64,000 nt of DNA from Solirubrobacterales bacterium (lineage in GTDB: Bacteria > Actinomycetota > Thermoleophilia > Solirubrobacterales > Solirubrobacteraceae). Below, in pieces: positions 17,419-25,995 of this stretch. A program made the translations under genes and the position numbers. The first letter of the stretch is position 1. Every line of letters starts with the position of its first letter. Under the pieces are notes generated by a model, which ran no database searches, had not been told where the DNA came from, and saw only the letters and a program-made list of their open reading frames with translations. Location of the stretch: the NCBI GenBank assembly GCA_027315115.1, contig DAHUYQ010000065.1, forward strand, positions 1 to 64,000, read 5' to 3'.

Positions 17419-18689
17419 ATGGCAGGAACATCCGAACCGTTGCCATCAGCATCCTCGTCGCAGGGATTCTGGCGATCGCGCCGCTTCAGTCAGGCGCAGC
17501 CGCACGCTCTGCGGCACCCGGGCCGAGCCGGCACGCGACGGCCATGCGGATGAAGCCCCATGTGAGCGCGTGCCGAGCCAGACAGGCGGGGCACCAGCGG
17601 ACGAAGGCTCCGCGGCCAAAGCACCCGCGGGCAGCGCACCCGCGGGCAGCGCACCTGCTCAGATGCGCCAAGGGGAAACGCTTGAGAAAGCGTTTGGCCA
17701 AGCGAGCCGCCTCACGCGGAGCCGCCTCACGCGGAGCCGCCTCACTCAGCGCGCCCACCGCCCCGTCCGCGCTCTTGCCGCCGAGCCAGACGAGCACGAC
17801 CAGGGAACTCAAGGAGATCAACTATTACCCGGCCAGCGGCGGGTGGACCTATATGTGGACGAAGTTCGACCCGGCGGAGATCGACACCGACTTCGGACGG
17901 ATTCGCGCCTTGGGCGCGAACACGGTCCGCATCTTCATCCAGCCGCTGGTCTTCGGCTATCCGGCCGTCAATCCGACTATGGCGGCGCGCCTCTCCCAGG
18001 TGATCGAGCTTGCGGCGCAGAACTCGCTGCGCGTCCACCTTACGCTGTTCGACTTGTGGTCACAGTTCACCGATGTGACCGGCAGCAAGGAATGGGTCTC
18101 ATCGCTGCTGTCCCCGTATCGCGGAGACCCGCGCATAGCGGTCGTCGAGCTGAAGAACGAGGTCAATCCTCAGGATGCGCAGGAGATGGCCTGGGTCCAG
18201 CAGATGCTTCCCTATCTCTCCGCCGTCCTGCCCGGCACGCCACGAACGGTCTCGGTGGCCAACATACCCCCACTGCTGTTCCAGATCTTCACGCAGGAGC
18301 TGGCGGACTCGCCGCCGGACTTCTGGGACTACCACTACTACGGACCACCGCAGGATGCCTCCACCCGGCTGACCTGGCTCAAGGCGCTCGCTGCTCCCCG
18401 ACCTCTGTTCGTCGGCGAGACCGGCTACACCACAGCGGGGACGGAAGGAAACCCTTCCGCTGGGGACGAAGCGCAGGCCGCGTACTACCGGGCGATCTTT
18501 TCCGCGACCGCAGCGTTGGAACTGCCCGCGCCTGCGCCGTGGACCCTCAACGACTTCGCTCCAGGCGCGATTCCACCGAGTCCGACGGCCGAAAACCAGG
18601 CGCAGTACAACTACGGGCTGTACACCGTGAACGGAACCGCGAAGCCGGCGGCCGCCGTCGTGCGCCAGGGGTTCACGTCCGGATCTTGA
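17419..18689 (+). CDS. Exported glycoside hydrolase (clan A, GH5-like) with frameshifted signal peptide
   Basis: Catalytic barrel encoded from the ATG at 17544 to 18689 (381 residues): ELKNEVNP carries the acid/base Glu and LFVGETGY the nucleophile, as in cellulase-family enzymes. In the same frame upstream of 17544 lies a clear signal peptide (RNIRTVAISILVAGILAIAP), but no ATG, GTG or TTG precedes it. One frame over, GAGGG and an ATG at 17419 sit at ideal spacing, directly before the signal sequence; adding one base after codon 2 would join them. Either a one-base deletion, a sequencing error or a rare start. The linker is Arg/Lys-rich with 15-bp tandem repeats. Probably trims or remodels the glycan outside the cell. 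Confidence 0.75.
17621..17650 (+). repeat. Two tandem 15-bp repeats in the GH linker
   Basis: Two exact copies of a 15-bp unit beginning GCACCCGCGG, in frame, extending the basic linker by five residues each. Confidence 0.7.
17704..17748 (+). repeat. Three tandem 15-bp repeats in the GH linker
   Basis: Three copies (the third imperfect) of GAGCCGCCTCACGCG, encoding SRGAA-type pentapeptides. Together with the repeats 55 bp upstream they mark the linker as slippage-prone but frame-neutral. Confidence 0.7.
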
Positions 18690-18737
18690 ATCCCTGAACC
18701 GACTAGAGACGGCGGTCAGAACCTTCTCTCAGGTCGG
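18690..18737. terminator. Possible bidirectional terminator hairpin
   Basis: Between two convergent genes, CCGAC-T-AGAG and CTCT-CAG-GTCGG can pair across a loop of about 16 bases, running into the end of the minus-strand hydrolase gene. Weak, no U-tract. Confidence 0.3.
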
Positions 18738-19676
18738 CTCCTTCAGGCCGCGGGCACGCTGGAGCACGAGCTGCACGAGCTGCTCTTGGACCGCCACATC
18801 CTCCAGCCCGTGTACCGGGCCCTCGAGAATGGTCCATGCCAGGCGGCCCTGGCCGCGCCGACGAAGCAACGCGATCGCACGCGAGGCATCTGCGTCTGCC
18901 GCCACTTGTGCCAGGTTGCGATCCGCCGTCCCGTACACGACCTCAATGTCGGTTTCGCTGGTGATGAGACGAGCTAGCTCATCCTCCATCAACAGCCCCC
19001 GCAAGGTGCCGGCATCGCCGCCGGGCGCCGCACCAGACGTCGGCAGAGAACGCCCCATGAGCCGCTGGAGCTTCACACTCACGCGAGTACGGACGATCGA
19101 GACCAGGCGCGCGAAGAACCAGCGCCTGTAATCGCCGTTGGTGCCGACCAGGCGCACGGTGGGGAGATTGATGACCTCGCCGATACGCTCGCGCACAGAC
19201 CCGATGCGGCTCCGGCCTGGAAGCACGAGCGGCGGGCTGAACAGAATCAAACCGGCTACGTCTCCCCTGCCGGCGGCCGCGGCGATGCTGGGGATCGCGC
19301 CGAAGCAACTTCCGACGATCAGGAGCGCTTGGCAGCCGGCCGCCCGCAGCGCGTTCATCGCCGCCACCACGTCGCTGACCGGCTGCCCGGTCACTCCCAG
19401 GACGAGATCGCCCGAGCTCTCCCCTGTCCCGGCGAAGTCGAATCTCAGCGACGGGATGCCTTCTTGCGCCAGCCGCCGCGAGATGCTCGTCCAGACGCCG
19501 TTGCGGTGCGCCGAGAAGTTGTTCGCCCCGCTGTGCGCCAGCACGACGCCGACGCTCGACGCGGGCGTTGTGGGAGCCGGCGCGGTGTGGAGTGCAAAAA
19601 CGGTCTCGGACCCCGAGTCGAGGTACATGGCGCATCCCAGGTGACTCTCGGACGCCCGCCCACCCTCAGAGCTCAT
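18729..19676 (-). CDS. Alpha/beta hydrolase with Cys at the nucleophile elbow
   Basis: 315 residues from an ATG at 19676 that overlaps the stop of the preceding hydrolase (ATGA). Fold markers: VVLAHSGANNF, LRFDFAGTGESSGD, and the elbow GSCFGA (Cys124), with HGLEDVAV giving the late His. Cys in place of Ser points to acyl transfer rather than plain hydrolysis and recalls hydrolase 1 of exosortase-A polysaccharide loci. It is the last gene of the ACP/acyl-AMP-ligase operon, so an acyl-carrier thioester is the likely substrate. Its partner is the Gly-elbow homologue just upstream; the two are fused in the protein at 33.5-35.3 kb. Confidence 0.82.
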   Translation of the reverse strand: MSSEGGRASESHLGCAMYLDSGSETVFALHTAPAPTTPASSVGVVLAHSGANNFSAHRNGVWTSISRRLAQEGIPSLRFDFAGTGESSGDLVLGVTGQPVSDVVAAMNALRAAGCQALLIVGSCFGAIPSIAAAAGRGDVAGLILFSPPLVLPGRSRIGSVRERIGEVINLPTVRLVGTNGDYRRWFFARLVSIVRTRVSVKLQRLMGRSLPTSGAAPGGDAGTLRGLLMEDELARLITSETDIEVVYGTADRNLAQVAADADASRAIALLRRRGQGRLAWTILEGPVHGLEDVAVQEQLVQLVLQRARGLKEPT

Positions 19677-20692
19677 TCGTCGGTCCTCCACGCTCCCACC
19701 AGCCACTCGCGGACGCTGCTCATGAGTTGCTCCTCCGTGGCCAAGATCGAGGCCGCGATCTCAGCTCCGTCCGGAATGAACCAGGGGTCCTCGGCAAGTT
19801 TCACGGGCTCCAGGCGAACGTCAGAGCCTCCGTTCTTCCAGTCCGCGACAAGTTGCTCCAGACCGGTCGCACGACTGCCGCGAAACGGCTGGACGAGGAT
19901 AGGGCGCGGCTGCCGGGGGACCGTCTGGGCCAGGTGAGACCCGCGGACAGACTCGTAGAGGCTGGCGGTGACCGTGAATCCCATCACGTCGACCTGTCCC
20001 TCATGGGCCAGTGTGGCAAGCAGATCCTCGGTGGGGGCGGGCCGCGATCCACCGATCCGAGTCGCGGCCGCCAGGCGAGCGCGGAAGAAGTCCTTGAAGA
20101 ACTTCGTGCCGTCGAGCACCGGCTTCCACAGCACGAGCGGCGCATCCGGATAATCGAACAGGGCTTGCGCGGCGATCAGCGACCCCATCCCGACACCGAG
20201 AAACGCGACACGACGCAGTGATCCCGCGTGTGCGACGGCGCGGGTAACGTCGAGCACGTCACGGCTGAAGGCATGCAGCGAAGTGGATCCTGCACCGCTG
20301 TTGCCGACGCCCCGGTAGTGGAAGCGAGCGACGGCGACTCCCGCGGACGCGAGCACGCGGGCGAGGCGGACCTCGCGCCGGTAGTCGGTGTGCTGCTCGG
20401 CGAACAGGGAGCCACACACCGTCAGCAAGCCCGACGGCGCACGGTCCACGGGACGGTGCAGCACGACGAACAAGGCCCCCTCGGGGCGCGCCAGGAAGCC
20501 CGCGTCCTCTCGCACCGTGCCGACAACTGTACGAGCTACATTGACCAGGCCGGTGCCCTGGTCGGCTCCTGGTCCGCCGGCCTCCTGTCCTGGGCCAGCG
20601 CACGGCTGCAGGGCGGCGCCCGCCTGCGAATGAACGCCCGGCCTCACCTGTCGATGCTTCCAGCCGTCGCGATCCACTCGTGCACGGTGCAC
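19673..20692 (-). CDS. Alpha/beta hydrolase-like protein with degenerate Gly elbow
   Basis: 339 residues from a GTG at 20692 (another GTG at 20677); both lie inside the upstream ligase gene, and the first 55 residues look unconserved. Fold markers: LLTVCGSLFAEQHTDYRRE, VARFHYRGVGNSG and the elbow LGVGMGSL, where Gly replaces the nucleophile. This probably abolishes hydrolysis, making it a binding or scaffolding subunit for the Cys-elbow hydrolase encoded immediately after. The arrangement resembles hydrolase 2 of exosortase-A loci, which as I recall also lacks the usual nucleophile. Residues such as EDPWFIPDG fit a lid domain. Confidence 0.75.
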   Translation of the reverse strand: MHRARVDRDGWKHRQVRPGVHSQAGAALQPCAGPGQEAGGPGADQGTGLVNVARTVVGTVREDAGFLARPEGALFVVLHRPVDRAPSGLLTVCGSLFAEQHTDYRREVRLARVLASAGVAVARFHYRGVGNSGAGSTSLHAFSRDVLDVTRAVAHAGSLRRVAFLGVGMGSLIAAQALFDYPDAPLVLWKPVLDGTKFFKDFFRARLAAATRIGGSRPAPTEDLLATLAHEGQVDVMGFTVTASLYESVRGSHLAQTVPRQPRPILVQPFRGSRATGLEQLVADWKNGGSDVRLEPVKLAEDPWFIPDGAEIAASILATEEQLMSSVREWLVGAWRTDE

Positions 20693-22356
20693 AACCCTCC
20701 CTTCCGGAAGGCTTCGGCAGCCGCGGAGCGCCTCAGCTTCCCGGACGTCGTCTTGGGCACCGATGATCGCTCGACCAACACGACCGCGTCAACGCTGATG
20801 CCGTGCTGCTCGCTGACGGAGCGGCGAATCTTCTCAACGATCCGCTCCGGCTCGCCGGGCCTGTCGTCCACGATCTCCTGGATCAGGACCACCAGGTCCC
20901 CCGCATCGGCAGGCACAGACACCGCCACGCCACACCCGGGACGCAGACTCGGATCGGCCGCCTGCATCGTCTGCTCGACGTCGTGGGGGTAGTGATTACG
21001 TCCACGGACGATCAGCACGTCCTTCAGCCGGCCGGTCACATATACAGATCCCTGCCAGAGCGCGCCCAGGTCGCCGGTACGCAGAACGCCCTCAGGGAAG
21101 ACCTCCGCGCTCAGATCCGTATCTCCCCAGTATCCGTCACACACGTGGGGTCCGCTGACCCGGATCTCGCCAACGACGCGGTCCTCGACCGGCTCACCGG
21201 TCGCTGGATCACAGACGGTCACGGTCGTCCCCGGACTTGGAGGCCCGCAGGAGACGAGCGGCCGGCCGATCTCAGGATCCACCGGCACGAGCCGGCCCTG
21301 AGAGAGCTGGTCGGAATCGACCCACAACGTCGACCCAGGCCCGCGCGAGCGAGCGCTCACGAGCAGCGTCGCCTCGGCGAGCCCGTACCCGGGCCAAAGA
21401 GTGCTCGGCCGCAGACCGCACTCCGCGAACTTGCGCGCGAACTCCGCCAGCGTGCGCTCCTTCACCGGCTCCGCGCCGTTGACCGCCACCGTCCAGCTCC
21501 GCAAGTCGATGCCGTCGAGATCAGCGACGCGCCGTATGCACAGCTCGTATGCGAAGTTCGGTGCTGCGGACCATGTCCCCCGAAACGCGGTGATCGCCCT
21601 CAGCCATCGATCGGGGCGACGCAGAAACGCCCAGGGGGCCATCTGAACCGTCCTGCATCCGATCGCCAGCGGCATCAGGATCGTCGCGATGAGGCCCATG
21701 TCGTGAAACGGCGGCAACCAGCTACACATGATCGCTTCTTCAGTCAGGCCGAAGACATCGACCATCATCCCGATGTTCGATGCCAGAGAGGCCTGGGTCA
21801 CCCGGACGCCACGGGGGGCGGATGTCGAGCCTGACGTGTATTGAAGAAAGGCCAGGTCATGGGGGCCAACGTCGACCGGCGCGTAAGCATCGGGCGAGAT
21901 GGAGGCCGTGTCGGTGAACGCCCACGACAGCTCCGGATGCGTCTCCTTGAGAAAGTCCAGGGCGGGAGCCAGGACAGACGTGGTCACCGCCGCCGTCGCC
22001 TCGGCATCATCGACAACGATGTGGAACCGCTCATGGCCCTTGGCGCCCATGAGCGAGCTCGGCGGATAGCAGGGCACGGCGACCGCGCCCGCGTAGGCGG
22101 CCCCCAGAAAGCCGGCGACCATGTGGCGCCCCGGATCCTGCAGAAGCATCACCCGGTCGCCACACCGCACGCCCTTTGCCTGCAGGTCGGCCGCGACGAT
22201 CCGTGCCTCGCGATCCAGCTCGGCGCACGAAAGCGTTTCGGCGCCCTGCACCTCACCGCCCTCCAGGAAGGTGAACACCGGCCTATCTCCACCCGCTGCA
22301 AGCGTCCGCTGCACCGCGCCGAGGAAGGTCTGCGCCGTGGCGATCGAAGCGGTCAT
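20644..22356 (-). CDS. Fatty-acyl-AMP ligase (FAAL-type adenylating enzyme)
   Basis: 570 residues, full length for the ANL superfamily. Core motifs: LQYTSGSTSAPRGVRVT (phosphate loop), WLPPFHDMGL (FAAL hallmark), GYGLAEATLLV, and TGRLKDVLIVRGRNHYPHDVE, with a C-terminal Lys in PKTTSGKLRR. FAALs activate fatty acids as adenylates and load them onto an acyl carrier protein rather than CoA. The ACP encoded two genes upstream (23.5 kb) is the expected partner. Its ATG overlaps the esterase stop codon (ATGA), so the products are made together. Confidence 0.93.
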   Translation of the reverse strand: MTASIATAQTFLGAVQRTLAAGGDRPVFTFLEGGEVQGAETLSCAELDREARIVAADLQAKGVRCGDRVMLLQDPGRHMVAGFLGAAYAGAVAVPCYPPSSLMGAKGHERFHIVVDDAEATAAVTTSVLAPALDFLKETHPELSWAFTDTASISPDAYAPVDVGPHDLAFLQYTSGSTSAPRGVRVTQASLASNIGMMVDVFGLTEEAIMCSWLPPFHDMGLIATILMPLAIGCRTVQMAPWAFLRRPDRWLRAITAFRGTWSAAPNFAYELCIRRVADLDGIDLRSWTVAVNGAEPVKERTLAEFARKFAECGLRPSTLWPGYGLAEATLLVSARSRGPGSTLWVDSDQLSQGRLVPVDPEIGRPLVSCGPPSPGTTVTVCDPATGEPVEDRVVGEIRVSGPHVCDGYWGDTDLSAEVFPEGVLRTGDLGALWQGSVYVTGRLKDVLIVRGRNHYPHDVEQTMQAADPSLRPGCGVAVSVPADAGDLVVLIQEIVDDRPGEPERIVEKIRRSVSEQHGISVDAVVLVERSSVPKTTSGKLRRSAAAEAFRKGGLCTVHEWIATAGSIDR

Positions 22357-23453
22357 CTCGATGCTGTGGCGTGCCGATCGCCGTCTCGCCGCCGTCTGCG
22401 CACGGCGAGAAGAACCAGAGCAAGGCTCCCGGCCACGATGAGCGCACAGCAGATCACGAGCAGCGTGATGCCCCCTGAGGGCGCGGACGGATCCGCGCCA
22501 GTCTGGACGCGGAGCGTCGAGACCCCAAGTCGTTTGCGCAGGAATTTGAGGATGGCCGGGCTCACCTGGGACACGTAGCCGGCTGCGTGCGCCGTGCCCG
22601 CAATGCTCACGACCTTCACGGGCGCTCCGGAGCCCCGCAACGCATTTGCCATGTCCGTAGGCTGGCTGCTGGGAATCAGCTCATCGGTCGAGTTGAACAG
22701 CAGGAAAGCCGGAGCCCGCGCGGTCACGTGGCTGCTGGGCGACGCTTCGCTGATCAGCCGCGAGGAGCACTTTCCGGTCGGACACCCAAGAAAGCGAAAC
22801 AGGGTGCCGAAGGCGCCCAGCGGGGGCATGTGCGGCATCTGCGGACAGAACGATCGATAGCCGCAAGCAGCGAGTCGTGCGCGAAGAAGCTGATCCAAAG
22901 CCGGCAGATCGAGCGGTGCCGACAGCGTGGCCACGGCGTCCACCCTCGGTGCATGCTGCTGCTCGTTGTCGAGCAGCGAAGCCATCGCTCCGAGATAGCC
23001 GCCGGCAGAGAAGCCGAGTATCCCGACCCGGCGTGGATCGCCCTCGACCTTGCGTGCGCGGGCTACGTTCCACTGGATCGCGCGCTGGATCTCCTTCACC
23101 TGTTCGGGGTACCCGGGACTGGTCAGGGAGTAGTTGAGGTTGATGGTGACGAACCCGGCCGCCGCGAGCGCGGCGGCGTATGCCGCGGTGCCCTGCTTGT
23201 CACCGCTGGTGAAGCCGCCGCCGTGGATCACGAACACCAGCGGGGCCGGCTTGGTCCGCTTCTTCGGCGAATAGACGTCCTCCGTGAGAGGCTGCCCGCC
23301 GTTCGACCGGCCGTAGACCAGGTTCTGTTGCACCTGCACCGGCTGCGACGCCGTGCCCGGCGTGGGCCCGCAACCAGCGAGACCGACGCAGAGAACGCTC
23401 AGCAGTCCAGTCGCTACCGCGGTTCGGAGGGAAAGCCTTCTCAAGACGATCAC
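22353..23453 (-). CDS. Membrane-anchored alpha/beta-hydrolase esterase (lipoprotein)
   Basis: 366 residues. The N-terminus has Arg residues, a hydrophobic run and a lipobox LAGC (Cys28). The catalytic domain shows HGGG (77-80, oxyanion hole) and GFSAGG (Ser149), with STDELIPS and GTAHAAGY for Asp and His: the acetyl-esterase BD-FAE/HSL type. A second membrane helix (GGITLLVICCALIVAGSLAL) lies near the C-terminus, with a basic tail. It probably removes acyl groups from the polysaccharide at the outer face of the membrane, balancing the FAAL/ACP pathway encoded in the same operon. Confidence 0.88.
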   Translation of the reverse strand: MIVLRRLSLRTAVATGLLSVLCVGLAGCGPTPGTASQPVQVQQNLVYGRSNGGQPLTEDVYSPKKRTKPAPLVFVIHGGGFTSGDKQGTAAYAAALAAAGFVTINLNYSLTSPGYPEQVKEIQRAIQWNVARARKVEGDPRRVGILGFSAGGYLGAMASLLDNEQQHAPRVDAVATLSAPLDLPALDQLLRARLAACGYRSFCPQMPHMPPLGAFGTLFRFLGCPTGKCSSRLISEASPSSHVTARAPAFLLFNSTDELIPSSQPTDMANALRGSGAPVKVVSIAGTAHAAGYVSQVSPAILKFLRKRLGVSTLRVQTGADPSAPSGGITLLVICCALIVAGSLALVLLAVRRRRRDGDRHATASR

Positions 23454-23764
23454 GAACGGCTGTGCGGTTGGCCTGTCTGGTCACTCGCCGCGTGCGTGGC
23501 GAGAGCGGCTTTGGCGCGGAGGAGCGCGACGAGGTCGGCGACCGTGGCGAAGTTCTCGGCCACGATCTCGTTGTCCTCGATCTGCACGCCGAAGTCGTCT
23601 TCCACGAAAGTTGCCAACTCAAGTAGGGCGGCCGAGTCGATCGCCTCGGTCAGCCGCACCGGATCGCTGCCGACCAGGTCTGCCACTGCTCCGCCGTAGT
23701 TCAGCTCGGAGACGATGAAGTTGGCGATGCGAAGTGCGGCTTCGTCTGACGAGTCAGTCAGCAT
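23450..23764 (-). CDS. Acyl carrier protein (first of two)
   Basis: 104 residues from the ATG at 23764, which overlaps the end of the methyltransferase gene by 11 bases; the stop overlaps the esterase start (ATGA). IDSAALLEL has the serine (Ser44) that would carry 4'-phosphopantetheine, followed by the helix VEDDFGVQIEDNEI. A Gln/His/Ser tail follows the domain. In this operon it is the obvious acceptor for the fatty acyl group activated by the FAAL. No phosphopantetheinyl transferase is encoded in the window. Confidence 0.88.
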   Translation of the reverse strand: MLTDSSDEAALRIANFIVSELNYGGAVADLVGSDPVRLTEAIDSAALLELATFVEDDFGVQIEDNEIVAENFATVADLVALLRAKAALATHAASDQTGQPHSRS

Positions 23765-24506
23765 GTCGAGCTGCCTCGCTCCACTCGGGCTTGACGAGCA
23801 CGAACTGCCAGGACCACGGAAAGACGCGCATGATCGGCGCCGCGGCGCGGGCGAGCGGGCGGACACGGGTGGGGATCGCCTCGGGCGGATAGTTGAACGA
23901 CCGACGCAGGCGCAACTGGAAGCCTGCGGCGATGGCGTGGCGCTGCAGATGACGCATCGTGACGACGAAGAAGTCGTGCTCCCAGGGCACCCGACTTAGT
24001 CCCCAGTAGCGTCGCTGCAATCCGATCGGCAGATAGCCCATGAACGGCAGCCGACTGTGGGACTCGATGGGAAAGTACGGGTTGGGAATCTGGCCGACGA
24101 GCACTCCCCCCGGCTTCAGCGCCCGCCAGATCTCGTCAAACGACTTTTGGCGGGCCTCCGGAAGGATGTGCTCGAAGACGTTCGCCAGAAGGACCGCGTC
24201 GAAGTACGCGTCCGGGTACGGGATGTCGTCCGCCTTGCCTGGGCCGATCTGGGCGCCCTTCTCGGTGAACGAGGTCTCCTCGAGGATCGGGTCGATTCCT
24301 GTCCACGTCAGGCCCGTTTCGGCCGTGATCTGGTCGATGAGGCCACCTCGCTGGCATCCGACGTCGAGACCTCGACCACCCGGCTCCGGCAGGTTGGCTC
24401 GGAGCAGATCCGCCAAGCTGCCGGCGAGCGCGCGGCCACGTACCGCCCACTCCTCTCGGGACTGCAGCAGCCCGGTACCCGCCAAAGGATCGTCTTGTCT
24501 GGCCAT
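23754..24506 (-). CDS. Class I SAM-dependent methyltransferase
   Basis: 250 residues from the ATG at 24506; in-frame sequence upstream overlaps the regulatory region and is unconserved. LDVGCQRGGLID is the SAM-binding motif I; FDAVLLANVFEHILPEARQK and ALKPGGVLVGQIPNPYF give motifs II/III. This is the methyltransferase-11 type found in glycan loci, which often methylates sugars or lipid-linked intermediates. First gene of the six-gene acyl-transfer operon, so it may act on the same acyl or sugar intermediate. Cytoplasmic. Confidence 0.85.
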   Translation of the reverse strand: MARQDDPLAGTGLLQSREEWAVRGRALAGSLADLLRANLPEPGGRGLDVGCQRGGLIDQITAETGLTWTGIDPILEETSFTEKGAQIGPGKADDIPYPDAYFDAVLLANVFEHILPEARQKSFDEIWRALKPGGVLVGQIPNPYFPIESHSRLPFMGYLPIGLQRRYWGLSRVPWEHDFFVVTMRHLQRHAIAAGFQLRLRRSFNYPPEAIPTRVRPLARAAAPIMRVFPWSWQFVLVKPEWSEAARHAD

Positions 24507-24553
24507 GCCGCGTGAAAGCCTACACGCAACACGCCACCATCCGCCTGAGGCAT

Positions 24554-24588
24554 GTGCGAGCCAAGACATGAGATGACGAGGCTCGCAC
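24554..24588. promoter_or_regulatory. Perfect 9-bp inverted repeat
   Basis: GTGCGAGCC and GGCTCGCAC are exact arms separated by 17 bases, in the 253-bp region between the divergent methyltransferase and GT2 genes. The long spacer fits a dimeric regulator site or a leader hairpin of the minus-strand transcript. Confidence 0.5.
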
Positions 24589-24593
24589 GAAAG

Positions 24594-24613
24594 CGGCCGG
24601 CCCGCGCCGGCCG
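24594..24613. promoter_or_regulatory. Perfect 8-bp GC palindrome
   Basis: CGGCCGGC and GCCGGCCG arms flank CCGC, forming a very stable hairpin. It lies between the 9-bp inverted repeat and the direct repeats. Confidence 0.5.
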
Positions 24614-24626
24614 AACCGTGACAAGC

Positions 24627-24692
24627 GTTCCAGCTAGCGATCGACATCGTTCCAGCTAGCGATCCCCGTAGTTCCAGTTAGCGATCGACGTG
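24627..24692. repeat. Three 22-bp direct repeats (GTTCCAGCTAGCGATC core)
   Basis: Copies start at 24627, 24649 and 24671. The first 16 bases of each unit are identical except C-to-T at position 8 of the third; the last six vary. The 22-bp period, two helical turns, places each copy on the same DNA face, as expected of a multimeric regulator site upstream of the GT2 operon (ATG 24760). They do not look like CRISPR. Confidence 0.7.
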
Positions 24693-24759
24693 TTAGGCTA
24701 TCGGTCCCGCGCGGGGCGGCGCATTGCCGAGTTGTGCCCCGAACGGGGACAGGGACGAC

Positions 24760-25989
24760 ATGAACACTGCCGCATCCAGGGGGGACTCGGAGCGGCACAA
24801 CCCCAAAGGACGAGGGGGAGAGTTGGCCACAACGAACGGCACGAGCCGCGGCATCACGCATGGAGAGCGAAAGCGGGACTCGGACGTCGGGCGGGCGTCC
24901 TCGTTGGCGGCTGCGCCGCCGAGCGAGCACCTGCAGGTCCGGATCGCCGCGCCACGGATAGATCTCGACCCGAGCGGCCCCTCGGTGTCGGTCGTTATCC
25001 CGACGCTCAACGAGGCCCGCAACCTGCCATGGCTCGCCAGTCGAATGCCGGCCGGGGTCGGCGAGATCATTGTCGTCGACGGGCACTCGACGGACGACAC
25101 GATCGCGGTCGCCCAGCACCTGTGGCCGGACGTCCGCATCGTCAGTCAGACCCGACGTGGAAAGGGAAACGCGCTCGCCTGCGGCTTCGCCGCGGCCACA
25201 TGCGAAATCATCGTGATGATCGACGCCGATGGCTCGATGGACCCGGGTGAGATCCCCTATTTCGTCGCCGCGCTCGTCCGAAACGCCGACTACGCCAAGG
25301 GGAGCCGATTCGCTCCCGGGGGCGGCTCGTCGGACATAACCCGCTTCCGAGCCGCCGGCAATCACGTGCTCAACGCGCTCACCGGGCTCATCCACCAGAC
25401 TTCGTTCACAGATCTGTGCTACGGCTTCAACGCCTTCTGGCGCCGCATCCTCCCGGTCTTGGGGCTGGAGGTCGGCGAGGGCACCGCTCGCCGCTGGGGC
25501 GATGGGTTCGAGGTCGAGACTCTGATCAACATCCGGGTCCACAGCGCCGGACTCAACGTGACAGAGGTGCCATCGTTCGAGGGAGTTCGCCTGCACGGGA
25601 GCAGCAACCTGCGTGCGTTCGCGGATGGTTGGCGGGTGCTCTCGATCATCGCTCGCGAGAGCAGAGCGCTGCGAATAGCGTCTCCTGGCGGCGTACAGGC
25701 GCAGCCATTGGAGGAGCCGATCGCGACCACGGCTCGCGGAGGCGCGCCGGACGAGCGCGATCGACCGCTGCTGACGCTGCCGCACAAGCCGGCCAAGACC
25801 CCAAGCGACGCGGAGCGGCATCTCGCGGATACGGACGACCCACTGGAGCGCCTGGCGGCCGAGCTGGAGCAGGCGACCGGGCTGGAGGATCCGCCGGAGC
25901 CGGGAGACAGAGACAGAGAGCCGGCAAGGCCGATCACGGGCTCAAAGGGACGGTCGAAGGTTGATCGTCGCCCGCTCGCCAGAGGTTAG
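24760..25989 (+). CDS. Glycosyltransferase family 2 (GT-A, dolichol-phosphate-mannose-like)
   Basis: 409 residues from the ATG at 24760 (GGGAC upstream). A Ser/Arg-rich N-terminus of about 75 residues precedes the GT2 domain: VVIPTLNEARNL, VDGHSTDDT, GKGNALACGF and IDADGS (DxD metal site), then SFTDLCYGFNAFWRR. The C-terminal 100 residues are polar and charged and carry no membrane helix. DPM1-like enzymes put a sugar on polyprenyl phosphate, so this could supply the GT-C enzymes. First gene of a plus-strand run leading into the aminoacyl-carrier genes. Confidence 0.9.
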   Translation: MNTAASRGDSERHNPKGRGGELATTNGTSRGITHGERKRDSDVGRASSLAAAPPSEHLQVRIAAPRIDLDPSGPSVSVVIPTLNEARNLPWLASRMPAGVGEIIVVDGHSTDDTIAVAQHLWPDVRIVSQTRRGKGNALACGFAAATCEIIVMIDADGSMDPGEIPYFVAALVRNADYAKGSRFAPGGGSSDITRFRAAGNHVLNALTGLIHQTSFTDLCYGFNAFWRRILPVLGLEVGEGTARRWGDGFEVETLINIRVHSAGLNVTEVPSFEGVRLHGSSNLRAFADGWRVLSIIARESRALRIASPGGVQAQPLEEPIATTARGGAPDERDRPLLTLPHKPAKTPSDAERHLADTDDPLERLAAELEQATGLEDPPEPGDRDREPARPITGSKGRSKVDRRPLARG

Positions 25990-25995
25990 CCAGCG

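Noticed and set aside
24627-24692. CRISPR array
   Set aside because: Units are contiguous 22-bp direct repeats with only six variable bases; no spacers and no cas genes.
24634-25821. A 395-codon open frame opposite the GT2 gene
   Set aside because: It lies antisense to a gene with clear GT2 motifs, its product shows no recognisable domain and is Arg/Ala-rich as expected of a shadow frame in high-GC DNA.
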